Shown here: piece after piece, positions 1-8,643 of the stretch | How the letters are laid out: each line of letters begins with the position of its first letter | Numbering within the stretch: the first letter of the stretch is position 1 | Source of the DNA: Rhodoblastus acidophilus | Lineage (GTDB): Bacteria > Pseudomonadota > Alphaproteobacteria > Rhizobiales > Beijerinckiaceae | Length of the DNA: 64,000 bases | Direction: 5' to 3' | Assembly: GCF_009720655.1 (NCBI RefSeq) | Contig: NZ_WNKS01000002.1 | Span: 186,001 to 250,000, forward strand | The notes under the pieces: generated by a model | The model's input: the letters and a program-made list of their open reading frames with translations, nothing else | Databases searched by the model: none | What the model was told of the DNA's origin: nothing | Made by a program: the position numbers and the translations under genes

Positions 1-1814
1 ATGCCCGACGCCGGCGACGTCTTGAGCGTGCGTTTCCCCAGGAAGAACGACGTCGTCATGATGTCGAACTTGTAGCCGGCCTTGCGCATCAGGGCCATGG
101 CGGCTGGCACGCGCGGGCTCTCCATGAAGCCGAAATGCAGGGTGACGCGCAAGAAATCTTCCGACAGTTTTTCGATCTCGAACCGGTTGGCCTCGGCGAC
201 GCGCGGGATGGACTCGGTGACGATGTTCATGATCACCACGCGCTCGTGCACGACCTTGTTGTGCTTGAGGTTGTGCATCAGCGCCGAGGGCGCGACATTG
301 GGATCGCCGGTGAGAAACACCGCCGTGCCCGAGACACGATGCGGCTTGGATTTCTCCAGCATGCGGATCAGGTCGGTCGTCGGGATGGAATCGCGCTGGG
401 TCTTCTTGTGCAGCAGGTCGGTGCCGCGCACCCAGGTCCACATGATCACCATCGCGAACGCGCCCATGGTCAGCGGCACCCAGGCGCCTTCCAGCAGTTT
501 GATCAGATTGGCGATCAGGAAGGACATGTCGACCGTGAGGAAGAAGCCGATCACCGGAATGGTCAGCCACAGCGGCCAGCGCCACATCTTCCACACCACG
601 AAGAAGGCCAGGCAGGTGTCCACCACCATGGTTCCGGTCACGGCTATGCCATAGGCGTTGGCGAGATTGTCCGATGAGCGGAACAGGAACACCAGCAGCA
701 GCACGCCGATCAGCAGCGTCTTGTTGACGCGCGGGACATAGATTTGCCCCTCGGTGCTGGCGGAGGTGTGCTGAATCTCCAGGCGCGGCAGCAGCCCGAG
801 CTGGATCGCCTGCCGCGCCAGGGAAAACGCGCCGGTGATCACCGCCTGCGAGGCGATGATGGTCGCGCTGGTGGCGAGCACCACAAAGGGAATCAGCGCC
901 CATTCCGGCGCCATCAGGTAGAACGGATCTTTCACCGCCTCCGGGTCCTTCAGCACCAGCGCGCCCTGACCCAGATAATTGCAAATCAGCGACGGCAGCA
1001 CGAAGCACAGCCAGGCGACCTGGATCGGCTTGCGGCCGAAATGGCCCATGTCGCCATAAAGGGCTTCCGCGCCGGTCACGGCGAGAAACACAAGACCGAG
1101 CGTGACAAAACCGGTCGCGCCGTGGCCAAACAAAAAGCTCAGGCCATAGCGCGGGTCGAAGGCGTTGAGGATGCGCGGGGCGTCGGAGATGTGCGAAAGG
1201 CCCAAGAAGGCGAGCAGGCCGAAAAACACCACCATGATCGGCCCGAAGAACGACGCGACCCGCGCCGTTCCGCTGCTCTGCACGACGAACAGCCCCACCA
1301 GGATCACCACCGCAATGGGCAGGACGAAGGGATCGAACGCCGGCGACGCGGTCTTCAGACCTTCCACCGCCGAGAGCACCGAAATCGCCGGCGTAATCAC
1401 CGCATCGCCTGCGAACAGGGCCGCGCCGGTGACGCCGAGCAGGAAAATGATTTTCGAACCGCGCCCCAGCGATTTGCGCGCCAGCGCCATCAGCGACAGG
1501 GTGCCGCCTTCGCCCTTGTTGTCCGCCCGCATCAGGAAGGACACATATTTGAGGGTGACGACGATGAACAAGGCCCAGATCAGCAGCGAGACGATGCCGA
1601 TCACTTCGGATTCGACGACGCCGTCGGACTTCATATGCGCCAGCGCGGTTTTCAGCGCGTAGAGCGGGCTGGTGCCGATATCGCCATAGACGACGCCCAT
1701 CGACCCCAGCATCATCATCCAGAACCCCTGGTGTTCCTGGTGTTCCGGAGAGGCGGACGATGGTGCGTTGGGTTGGGGAGCGGGAGCGGAAGGCTGTACG
1801 GCGTCTTGCGACAT
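1..1814 (-). CDS. kup: Kup-family low-affinity potassium/proton symporter (3' end missing)
   Basis: Inner-membrane potassium uptake permease. Translation from the ATG at 1814 gives an N-terminus rich in Pro, Ser and Ala, then the family hallmark GDIGTSPLY at residues 44-52. Many hydrophobic segments follow up to about residue 450, then the start of the cytoplasmic C-terminal domain (GTAVFLTGDP region). About 604 codons are visible and no stop is reached; Kup proteins run to roughly 620-640 residues, so only the extreme C-terminus lies outside the window. An AGGA motif sits about 8 nt before the ATG. The gene is divergent from hrpB across a 129-nt gap that probably holds both promoters. Family assignment is firm; transport kinetics cannot be read from sequence. 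Confidence 0.93.
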   Translation of the reverse strand, partial: MSQDAVQPSAPAPQPNAPSSASPEHQEHQGFWMMMLGSMGVVYGDIGTSPLYALKTALAHMKSDGVVESEVIGIVSLLIWALFIVVTLKYVSFLMRADNKGEGGTLSLMALARKSLGRGSKIIFLLGVTGAALFAGDAVITPAISVLSAVEGLKTASPAFDPFVLPIAVVILVGLFVVQSSGTARVASFFGPIMVVFFGLLAFLGLSHISDAPRILNAFDPRYGLSFLFGHGATGFVTLGLVFLAVTGAEALYGDMGHFGRKPIQVAWLCFVLPSLICNYLGQGALVLKDPEAVKDPFYLMAPEWALIPFVVLATSATIIASQAVITGAFSLARQAIQLGLLPRLEIQHTSASTEGQIYVPRVNKTLLIGVLLLVFLFRSSDNLANAYGIAVTGTMVVDTCLAFFVVWKMWRWPLWLTIPVIGFFLTVDMSFLIANLIKLLEGAWVPLTMGAFAMVIMWTWVRGTDLLHKKTQRDSIPTTDLIRMLEKSKPHRVSGTAVFLTGDPNVAPSALMHNLKHNKVVHERVVIMNIVTESIPRVAEANRFEIEKLSEDFLRVTLHFGFMESPRVPAAMALMRKAGYKFDIMTTSFFLGKRTLKTSPASG

Positions 1815-1943
1815 GAACGCATCCTGGCTTGGCCTGAAACTGGCCGACCGAAGCGGTCTATAAACCTTTCCGCAAGGCGAGAGAAGAGCAAGGTTATACG
1901 CCGAAAGGTTGAGAATGGCGCCAATTGCTGGCAAGAGGCGGCC

Positions 1944-4433
1944 ATGGCCGCTCCGACCCCTCTGCCCATCGACGAAGCCCTGCCGCGCCTGCGCGAAAAT
2001 CTCGCGGCGCACAATGGATGCGTGCTGGTCGCGCCCCCCGGCGCGGGCAAGACCACGCGCGTTCCCTTGGCTTTGATGCAAGAACGCTGGCGGCAAGACG
2101 GCAAGATCATCGTCCTGGAGCCGCGCCGGCTCGCCGCCCGCGCCGCCGCCGAGCGCATGGCGGACACCCTTGGCGAAAAGCTCGGAGAAACCGTCGGCCT
2201 GCGCGTGCGCCTGCAGACGCTTGCCGGGCCGCGCACGCGAATCGAAGTGGTGACGGAGGGCGTGTTCGCCCGGATGATCCTCGACGATCCCGCGTTGGAG
2301 GGGGTCGCCGCCGTCCTGTTCGACGAATTCCACGAGCGCTCGCTCGACGCCGATCTCGGCCTCGCCCTGGCGCTCGACGCCCAGGCGGCGCTGCGGCCCG
2401 ACCTGCGCCTGCTCGTCATGTCGGCGACGCTCGACGGCGCGCGCGTCGCCGCGCTGCTCGACGGCGCGCCCGTGGTCGAATCGCAAGGACGCGCCTTCCC
2501 GGTCGAAACGGTTTATCTCGGCCGCGACCCGCGCGAGCGGATCGAAGAGGCGGCGGCAAGGGCCATTTCGCGGGCGCTGGCGGAACAGCCGGGCTCGATC
2601 CTCGCCTTCCTGCCGGGCCAGGGCGAGATCGCCCGCACCGAATCGCTGCTCAGAGAAAAGCTGCGCGACGAAAAAATCGATCTCTGCCCGCTCTACGGCG
2701 CCATGGAGCGCGCCGCGCAGGACCGAGCGATTCGTCCGGCCGCGACCGGCCGGCGCAAAGTGGTGCTGGCGACCTCCATCGCCGAAACCTCGATCACCAT
2801 CGACGGCGTGCGCGTGGTGGTCGATTGCGGTTTTTCGCGCGCGCCGCGCTTTGAACCCGATCTTGGCCTTGTCCGGCTCGAGACGATCAAGACGTCGCGC
2901 GCCGCCGCCGACCAGCGTCGCGGCCGCGCCGGCCGCACCCAGCCCGGCGTCTGCTACCGGCTCTGGGAGGAGGCGGCGACGGGCGCCCTGCCCGCCTATG
3001 CCCAGCCCGAAATTCTGGCGGCCGATCTCGCCGGCCTGCTGCTCGATCTCGCCGCCTGGGGCGCCCGCGACCCCAACGAACTCCGCTGGCTCGATCCGCC
3101 GCCGGCCGCCGCCACGGCCGAGGCCCGCGCGCTGCTCCAAGACCTTGGCGCGCTGGAAAACGGCGCGATCACCGATCGCGGCAAGGCCATGCGGAAACTG
3201 CCGCTGCCGCCGCGCCTCGCCCGCATGGTTTTGCGGGCGCAAATTTTTGGATGTGGCGAACAAGCCTGCGAACTCGCGGTCTTGCTCACCGAGCGCGGGC
3301 TGGGCGGCGACGCCGTCGACCTTTTCGAACGCCTCGACCGCTGGTCACGCGATTCCGGGCAGCGCGCCAAGGACGCCCGCCGCCTCGCCCAGGGCTGGAA
3401 ACACAGCTTGCGCGACGCCGCCAAAACCCTCGGCGAGAAACCGGAGCCGCGCGACCTCTCGCCCGGCGCCCTCATCGCCCTGGCCTTCCCGGACCGCGTC
3501 GCCCGCGCGCGCGGAAAAACCGGCGATTTCCTCATGGCCAACGGCCGCGCCGCCAGCCTGGAGCCGCATCTGGCCATTGCTCGCGCGAAATATCTGGCGG
3601 TGGCCGAGGTGACGGGGCGCGCCGGCGCCAGCCGCATTTTGGCCGCCGCCGCGCTCGACGAGGCCGAATTCGAAACCCTGTTTTCCCCCCACATCGAGAT
3701 CCGTGAGGAAACCCGGTTCGACGCCGCCAGCGGGGCCCTCCGCCGTCGCGAAATCCGGCGTTACGCCGCCCTGACCCTGGCTGAAAAGACACTGCCGCTC
3801 GCAGGATCGCCCGAGGAGGCGGCGATTTTGGCCCGCGCCGCCGCCGAGCGCGGCGTCGACCGGCTGAACTGGAGCAAGGGACAAGCGCAATTGCGCGAGC
3901 GCGTCGCATTCTTGCGCGAGGCCTTTGCCGCCGAAGCCGCAAATCCCTGGCCGGACCTGAGCGCGGCGGGACTGGCGCAAGCCGAAAACTGGCTCGCGCC
4001 TTATATCGAAGGCTGCGCGAAGCTCGGCGACATCGGCCCGGAACACCTCGACGCCGCGTTGTCGGCCCTGATCCCCTGGGACCTCCAGCGCCGGCTCGAC
4101 GCGGAGGCGCCCACGCATTTTCAGACCCCGGCCGGCTCATGCATCGCGCTCGACTATTCCAGCGCCGAGGGGCCGGCGATCGCCGCGCGCGTGCAAGAGT
4201 TTTACGGGCTCGCCGAGCACCCGAAAATCGCGGGCGGAAAGATTCCGCTGACCCTGCACCTGCTGTCGCCGGCGCACCGGCCGATCCAGATCACCCGCGA
4301 CCTCCCCGGTTTCTGGCGCGGCTCCTGGGCTTCGGTGAAGGCCGAGATGAAGGGGCGCTACCCCCGTCACCTCTGGCCTGACGATCCCGCCGCAGCCGCG
4401 CCCACGACCCGCGCGAAACCGCGCGGGACATAG
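1944..4433 (+). CDS. hrpB: ATP-dependent helicase HrpB
   Basis: 829-residue DEAH-type RNA/DNA helicase of the HrpB family. Visible motifs: Walker A PPGAGKTT (31-38), motif II DEFH (125-128), motif III SAT (158-160) and motif VI QRRGRAGR (322-329). These are followed by the helicase-associated and HrpB-specific C-terminal domains; the length matches the family at about 820 residues. The frame is open far upstream to 744, but that part is antisense to kup. The ATG at 1944, with AGAGG shortly before it, places the conserved N-terminus at the start. The cellular role of HrpB is poorly defined in most bacteria. It converges with the TadG-like gene across a palindromic repeat. Confidence 0.95.
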   Translation: MAAPTPLPIDEALPRLRENLAAHNGCVLVAPPGAGKTTRVPLALMQERWRQDGKIIVLEPRRLAARAAAERMADTLGEKLGETVGLRVRLQTLAGPRTRIEVVTEGVFARMILDDPALEGVAAVLFDEFHERSLDADLGLALALDAQAALRPDLRLLVMSATLDGARVAALLDGAPVVESQGRAFPVETVYLGRDPRERIEEAAARAISRALAEQPGSILAFLPGQGEIARTESLLREKLRDEKIDLCPLYGAMERAAQDRAIRPAATGRRKVVLATSIAETSITIDGVRVVVDCGFSRAPRFEPDLGLVRLETIKTSRAAADQRRGRAGRTQPGVCYRLWEEAATGALPAYAQPEILAADLAGLLLDLAAWGARDPNELRWLDPPPAAATAEARALLQDLGALENGAITDRGKAMRKLPLPPRLARMVLRAQIFGCGEQACELAVLLTERGLGGDAVDLFERLDRWSRDSGQRAKDARRLAQGWKHSLRDAAKTLGEKPEPRDLSPGALIALAFPDRVARARGKTGDFLMANGRAASLEPHLAIARAKYLAVAEVTGRAGASRILAAAALDEAEFETLFSPHIEIREETRFDAASGALRRREIRRYAALTLAEKTLPLAGSPEEAAILARAAAERGVDRLNWSKGQAQLRERVAFLREAFAAEAANPWPDLSAAGLAQAENWLAPYIEGCAKLGDIGPEHLDAALSALIPWDLQRRLDAEAPTHFQTPAGSCIALDYSSAEGPAIAARVQEFYGLAEHPKIAGGKIPLTLHLLSPAHRPIQITRDLPGFWRGSWASVKAEMKGRYPRHLWPDDPAAAAPTTRAKPRGT

Positions 4434-4437
4434 GCTC

Positions 4438-4562
4438 ATACGATTTCCGAACGATCAGTTCGGAAATCGTATTCCGCTCGCGCGGAAATCCGCCCTTCGC
4501 TTGGAGGATTTCCGCGCGATTTCGTTTTCGCGGATCGCGAAGCGATCTTGCGGAAACCGTAT
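4438..4562. repeat. 125-bp palindrome-rich dispersed repeat, copy 1
   Basis: Nearly the same 125 bases recur at 7991-8115 in the opposite orientation; aligned by eye they differ at 5 positions. The element can fold into three hairpins: a 15-bp perfect stem with a GATCA loop (4438-4472), a 12-bp stem built on GCGCGGAAATCC and its complement, and a GATCGC/GCGATC hairpin near the right end. It fills the whole gap between two convergent genes, and its last base is the first base of the TadG stop complement. It resembles REP/BIME-type elements and may act as a bidirectional terminator (inference). Confidence 0.85.
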
Positions 4563-6085
4563 CAGTGGGTCAGGCGCGGCGCCGTGGTGACCGCCTTCTG
4601 AAACAGATCCGCCAACGCCGCCCTGATGTCGCCATTGGTCGTCACCTCATGGAACAGGGACGGCGAGGAGGCGCAAGACTGCAGGTTGCTCGCTACCTGG
4701 GAGATGAACGGCTTGACGTGGCCGACATACCATGAGTCGCTCTCGACCGGCTGATAGGTGGTGTAGAGCACGGCGATGCGGACGCCCTTGTTCTTGATCG
4801 TGGTGCAGACGGACGGATCGATCGGCGCGTGGCAGCGCTTGAACGATCCGTATGTGTTGGAAATCGAAACCGTGTTGCCGCCGCCGCAATCGGACGACGA
4901 ATAGACCGCGGCGTCGACGACGCCGTCCGTCACGATCATCAGCACGCCCTGCGGCGTGTCGCCGGATTGGGCGCCGCCGTTGCCGGGCGTGGGGATCACA
5001 GAATTGACCCTGGCCATGGCATAGCTGAAATCGGTCATGGCGTCATTGTTGTACAAGGAATAGTTGATCCCGGCGTTGCCGCTCTTGAAGCAATTGCCGC
5101 TGGTGTTCGCGGCGGCGCCGTTCAAGGACACCGTCGTTTTGCCCGTCGCGGTCGGATACACATAGTTTTGCGGTTTCGTCCGCGCGGCGTCCGAATAATC
5201 CGCGAGACAATTGTTCTTCGCCATCAGCGGCGGCGTGAGCGTGGCCACGCTGGCCTGGATGGTGGACACATTGGTGGAATTGGTGGCGAGGAGGCTCTGG
5301 ATTGTCGCGAAATCGTGGTTGAACCCGTAAACCGCCATGCGATAGGTCGCGCCATTATAGGCCATGGTGCTCTGCGCCGTGGTCGCCACCTGGCTGACGG
5401 CGTCGCGCACATTGTCGATGCGCAGGGCGATGCCGCTGTTCTTGGCGAAAGTGTAGCTGTCGATCGTGCCCCAGCCCTTATAATGCACGGTGTTCTCGGA
5501 GTCCGCGACATCGTTCTCGTGGCAGGCGAAGGCGCAGCCAGTCTTGGTGATCATGTCGCTCACGCCCTGCGTGGTCGCGGGCAGCTCCATGGACGGCGAA
5601 TTGTCGACCAGCATGTAGAAGTCGATATTGGGCGCATTGCTGGTGGCTGCGGTCGACTGGATCGGGAAACTGGTCTGCGAACGCGAGAGCAGCGCGCCGA
5701 ACACATTGGGAACGGAAGCGTTATAGTTCAGCTGAACCGTGCGCTTGATGTAGTTCGGCTGCTGGTCATCCGCGACATTCACGGTCAACTGCGTCGCGTC
5801 GTAGGTCTGGCCGCGGATGGTTTGCGCCTGGGCCGCGAACATATTTTGGACCGCAGTCCGGGCTGTCGCCGTGGACTGGGTCAACATCGCCGGCGTCGTG
5901 CCGGTCAGCACGGCCGAGTCGGCGATGGCGGCCAATTCGCCGCGCACCTTGGCGGCGCGGGAATAATCGACGGTCGCGGCGATTCCGATGAAAATCGGAA
6001 TGGCCGCGAAGGCGAAGATGATGGCGACATTGCCCTTGTGGTCGGCGACGAACGCCTTGAGTTTCGATATCAGGTCTTGTTTCAT
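4562..6085 (-). CDS. TadG-like pilus-assembly/vWA-domain membrane protein
   Basis: 507 residues. The N-terminal 45 residues carry the TadE/TadG signature (GNVAIIFAFAAIPIF hydrophobic segment followed by a conserved acidic DYSRA), which anchors the protein in the inner membrane. A von Willebrand A-like domain begins near residue 156 with a MIDAS-like DNSPS (161-165) and contains LMIVTDG further on. Tad proteins of this kind are encoded with Flp pilus or surface-adhesion machinery. It is the last gene of a three-gene run transcribed leftward, 18 nt after a TadE-like gene. No CpaF/TadA ATPase, TadB/C, prepilin or prepilin peptidase is present here, so its partners must be elsewhere or the role is not pilus-related. 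Confidence 0.82.
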   Translation of the reverse strand: MKQDLISKLKAFVADHKGNVAIIFAFAAIPIFIGIAATVDYSRAAKVRGELAAIADSAVLTGTTPAMLTQSTATARTAVQNMFAAQAQTIRGQTYDATQLTVNVADDQQPNYIKRTVQLNYNASVPNVFGALLSRSQTSFPIQSTAATSNAPNIDFYMLVDNSPSMELPATTQGVSDMITKTGCAFACHENDVADSENTVHYKGWGTIDSYTFAKNSGIALRIDNVRDAVSQVATTAQSTMAYNGATYRMAVYGFNHDFATIQSLLATNSTNVSTIQASVATLTPPLMAKNNCLADYSDAARTKPQNYVYPTATGKTTVSLNGAAANTSGNCFKSGNAGINYSLYNNDAMTDFSYAMARVNSVIPTPGNGGAQSGDTPQGVLMIVTDGVVDAAVYSSSDCGGGNTVSISNTYGSFKRCHAPIDPSVCTTIKNKGVRIAVLYTTYQPVESDSWYVGHVKPFISQVASNLQSCASSPSLFHEVTTNGDIRAALADLFQKAVTTAPRLTH

Positions 6086-6103
6086 AGCTCTCCCCAGATC
6101 AGT

Positions 6104-6634
6104 TCAGCACCCGATACAGGTCACGCCCGCCGATGAGCGCGGCTGCATGTAGAAGCTGTTGGTAATCGGAATGGTCCCAAAGATGTTTTGACCGACGGGC
6201 GGCGTGTAGGAATAGCGCACCATCGTGTAAATCAACGATGTATTGGGCTGCGCCACGCCCGCAGGCGTTGTGAACACGGCTCCATTGGTGAGCGCCGTGG
6301 TATTGAGCGCCTTGTTCCAGGTCACGGTCGTCCTTCCGGAACCGTCGGTGGCCAGCGCCGCCACCACCACGGTCATGCCGGAATTGCCGTAGGGCGCGGC
6401 GATCTGCGTGGAGGCGTTCATGATCGTCGTCAGCTGCGCGCTCGTAATCGACCCGTTGCGCGCCACCAGATCGCCGACGGTGCGCGCCGCGATCGACACC
6501 TTGCGACTGATGCTGAGCGCCTCGCCGAGCACGAATTCGCCGAACAGCATGGCGACGGCGATCGGCAGCACCAGGGCGAATTCGACCGCGGCCAGACCGG
6601 CGGCCTCGCGCCGGAAACGTTTGAGCAGCCGCAT
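6104..6634 (-). CDS. TadE-family pilus assembly protein
   Basis: 176 residues. A basic N-terminus (MRLLKRFRRE) precedes AAGLAAVEFALVLPIAVAML, the TadE-like domain in which a conserved Glu (VEF) opens the single transmembrane segment. The rest is predicted extracytoplasmic and ends in a two-cysteine CIGC tail. The start codon overlaps the stop of the upstream TadE gene (TGATG), so the two are probably translationally coupled. TadE and TadF proteins act as pseudopilins in Flp pilus systems; here they are the only clear Tad components together with the vWA protein downstream. Confidence 0.82.
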   Translation of the reverse strand: MRLLKRFRREAAGLAAVEFALVLPIAVAMLFGEFVLGEALSISRKVSIAARTVGDLVARNGSITSAQLTTIMNASTQIAAPYGNSGMTVVVAALATDGSGRTTVTWNKALNTTALTNGAVFTTPAGVAQPNTSLIYTMVRYSYTPPVGQNIFGTIPITNSFYMQPRSSAGVTCIGC

Positions 6635-7185
6635 CAGTAAGGCTCCGTCTGGAACACCGCGCTCGCCATCAGCAGACGGGAACCGTTGGAGAGATTGACC
6701 AGATTGAAACCCATCATGGCGGGCAGGACGGGGAACTGGTACATCACCCGCAAAACCATGATGCTGCCGGAGCCGCCCAGGTTGAACTGCCAGGCATTGT
6801 TGACATTGCCGTTCGCATCGTAGGTCAGCGTCGGCGCGGACGTGTCCGCGGCGGAAAAGGCGGTGGCGGTCCGCAGGTCGACCATGATCCTGGAGCAGGT
6901 GAACAAGGCCGGCAGGTTGGCGCAGACCGAATTGACGAACTGGGCCTGGTTCGGGCTTGCCGCTTGAGCCTGTCCCGTCAGCAAGTCGCGCGACGCCTTC
7001 TCGACGGCGGTTTCAAGTTCGTGCTGCGCCAGAAACACGATCCCGACCTGGATGATCGCCAAGATGAGTACGATAAACGGCAGGGCGATCAGGGCGAATT
7101 CGACCGCTGTCGAGCCCTCCCGCGCCAGCGGAAGGCGTCGGGCGGCGCCTGCAAGACGCAGGAATTCGCGTGGCCTAGGAGTCAT
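6634..7185 (-). CDS. TadE-family pilus assembly protein, first gene of cluster
   Basis: 183 residues from the ATG at 7185; the open frame extends to 7284, but the added residues do not look like a secreted N-terminus. REGSTAVEFALIALPFIVLILAI (about residues 22-44) is a typical TadE-like segment with the conserved VEF glutamate. Two cysteines (CANLP and CSR) may form an extracytoplasmic disulfide. This is the promoter-proximal gene of the three-gene run. Its AT-rich upstream region is shared with a divergent protease gene and contains TTAA-N7-GTAA at 7247-7261, one mismatch from a CtrA site. Confidence 0.8.
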   Translation of the reverse strand: MTPRPREFLRLAGAARRLPLAREGSTAVEFALIALPFIVLILAIIQVGIVFLAQHELETAVEKASRDLLTGQAQAASPNQAQFVNSVCANLPALFTCSRIMVDLRTATAFSAADTSAPTLTYDANGNVNNAWQFNLGGSGSIMVLRVMYQFPVLPAMMGFNLVNLSNGSRLLMASAVFQTEPY

Positions 7186-7384
7186 TGCGTTCTCGTCGGT
7201 GTCGTGCGCGCTGCTTGCGCATGGAAGGAGTTTTGCAGAATAAATGTTAAAGCCCAGGTAATTATCGCACGGGTTTCGACGCAATCCAGCAATTCGACTT
7301 CTAATGTGAACGCAAGGTCAACATTATAGATAAAATTGATTCATTTACCACTGCTTGACCTATCGTCCGCATAATCCCCCTCAA

Positions 7385-7948
7385 ATGAACGCGCGCAGGA
7401 CAGACGAAATGCTTGGCGAAGTATTAAAAATAACGATGGTTTTGACCGTCGTATCGCTGGTGACGGCCAGCGCCCTGCAGGACCATTGGTTTTCCCGCTT
7501 CTTCCAGGCGGCGGCGCCCGCCGCGGCCCCGCCTGCCCCCCAGGTGCAAAAACCCGCGCCGCAGACGCGCTCAAGCTGGGGACAGGTCGAACTGTCGCCC
7601 GACGCCCTCTCACAATATCGCGCGCGGGTGGACATCAACGGCGCCCGCATCGACGCGCTGGTCGACACCGGCGCGAGCCATGTGTTCCTCACCGCCGAGG
7701 ATGCGCGCCTGCTCAACATCGATCCGCCCGCCTCCGCCTACACGGCGCAGAGCCAGACCGCCAATGGCGTGGCGCTGAACGCGCCGGTGCGCCTGCGCGA
7801 AATCCGCGTCGGCGACATCGTCGTCTATGATGTCCAGGCCTTCGTCGCCCAGCCCGGCAAGGCGAACATCAGCCTGCTCGGCATGAGTTTTCTTCGAAAG
7901 CTGTCGAAATTCCAGGTGGCCGACGGAAAGTTTGTCATGAAACAATGA
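7385..7948 (+). CDS. Membrane-anchored retropepsin-like aspartic protease
   Basis: About 187 residues. One N-terminal hydrophobic segment (ITMVLTVVSLVTASAL) and a Pro/Ala-rich linker lead into a single pepsin-like half-domain. It carries the active-site motif DTGAS inside ALVDTGASHVFLT, followed by VALNAPVRLREIRVGD and LLGMSFL, the typical pattern of the TIGR02281 clan AA family. Such proteins function as dimers, each contributing one Asp, and are periplasmic-facing. ATG 7385 was preferred over the TTG at 7355; ATG 7409, preceded by AGGACAG, is an equally possible start. The gene is divergent from the TadE cluster. Substrate unknown. Confidence 0.85.
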   Translation: MNARRTDEMLGEVLKITMVLTVVSLVTASALQDHWFSRFFQAAAPAAAPPAPQVQKPAPQTRSSWGQVELSPDALSQYRARVDINGARIDALVDTGASHVFLTAEDARLLNIDPPASAYTAQSQTANGVALNAPVRLREIRVGDIVVYDVQAFVAQPGKANISLLGMSFLRKLSKFQVADGKFVMKQ

Positions 7949-7990
7949 GCGAAGCGAAATCGCCGTCGTCCGCCCCCGCGGAATGATGTC

Positions 7991-8115
7991 ATACGGTTTC
8001 CGCAAGATCGCTTCGCGATCCGCGAAAACGAAATCGCGCGGAAATCCTTCGGGCGAAGGGCAGATTTCCGCGCGAGCGGAATACGATTTCCGAACTGATC
8101 CTTCGGAAATCGTAT
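7991..8115. repeat. 125-bp palindrome-rich dispersed repeat, copy 2 (inverted)
   Basis: Reverse complement of the element at 4438-4562, same length, 120 of 125 positions identical by eye. One difference shortens the first hairpin stem to 14 bp. Like copy 1 it lies between convergent genes (the aspartic protease and rpmE). The two copies form inverted repeats around the TadE/TadE/TadG and protease genes. No terminal direct duplication is evident at either copy. Confidence 0.85.
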
Positions 8116-8149
8116 CATGCCCCGGGGAATTGGGCTGCGTGTGATTGTG

Positions 8150-8183
8150 AAAAAAAGAAGCCACGGCTGGTCGCCGTGGCTTC
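8150..8183 (-). terminator. Rho-independent terminator of rpmE
   Basis: A perfect 11-bp stem GAAGCCACGGC / GCCGTGGCTTC around a 5-nt loop (8157-8183). In the direction of rpmE transcription it is followed by a run of seven T residues (complement of 8150-8156). Confidence 0.9.
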
Positions 8184-8213
8184 ATGGAGTGCGGTTTCTT
8201 GAAGTAAGAAAAA

Positions 8214-8444
8214 TTACTTCTTGCCGAAGGACAGGCCGCCGAAGCGCGAGTTGAAGCGCGACAGACGGCCGCCGCGGTCGAGCAGCTGCTGCGAGCCGCC
8301 GGTCCAGGCCGGATGGGTCGACGGATCGATGTCGAGGTTGAGGGTGTCGCCTTCCTTGCCGTAGGTCGAACGGGTGAGGAATTCGGTCCCATTGGTCATG
8401 ACGACCTTGATCGTGTGGTAATCGGGATGGATGTCGGACTTCAT
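8214..8444 (-). CDS. rpmE: 50S ribosomal protein L31
   Basis: 76 residues starting [19 protein letters not shown], the usual L31 N-terminus. The protein contains no cysteine, so it is the non-zinc-binding form; the alphaproteobacterial family commonly has this form and a length near 75. The frame is open upstream to 8687, but only the ATG at 8444 gives an L31 start. The gene is monocistronic: its own terminator follows directly, and it is divergent from the ABC exporter gene. Confidence 0.97.
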   Translation of the reverse strand: MKSDIHPDYHTIKVVMTNGTEFLTRSTYGKEGDTLNLDIDPSTHPAWTGGSQQLLDRGGRLSRFNSRFGGLSFGKK

Positions 8445-8535
8445 GGCTAGACCCTGCGGCTTCGTCCCGTGACGGATCGCCGCCTTGGAACTTTTTTCGC
8501 GGCGCGTCGCCGCGCCCTGAATTGAGAGCGCGTCT

Positions 8536-8563
8536 CCTATAACAGAACCGCAGCGGGAGCAAG
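8536..8563 (-). promoter_or_regulatory. Candidate sigma-70-type promoter for rpmE
   Basis: On the minus strand CTTGCT (-35) is followed after 16 nt by TATAGG (-10), about 90 nt upstream of the rpmE start. It matches the loose alphaproteobacterial pattern only partly, so this is a motif-level suggestion. Confidence 0.35.
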
Positions 8564-8643
8564 CGCAAAGCGCGGTTTTTCGCGGATCGCGCGCCAAAAC
8601 CTCGGGCCTGTCTTTTATGGAGGCGTCGCCTATATAGGTTTTC

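Noticed and set aside
744-1943. N-terminal extension of the HrpB frame by 400 codons
   Set aside because: It runs antisense to kup, its translation is Arg/Gln/His-rich with no conserved domain, and HrpB has a normal N-terminus at 1944.
4562-7185. Complete Tad/Flp pilus locus
   Set aside because: Only TadE/TadE/TadG-like proteins are present; the ATPase, platform proteins, secretin, prepilin and peptidase are missing from the window.
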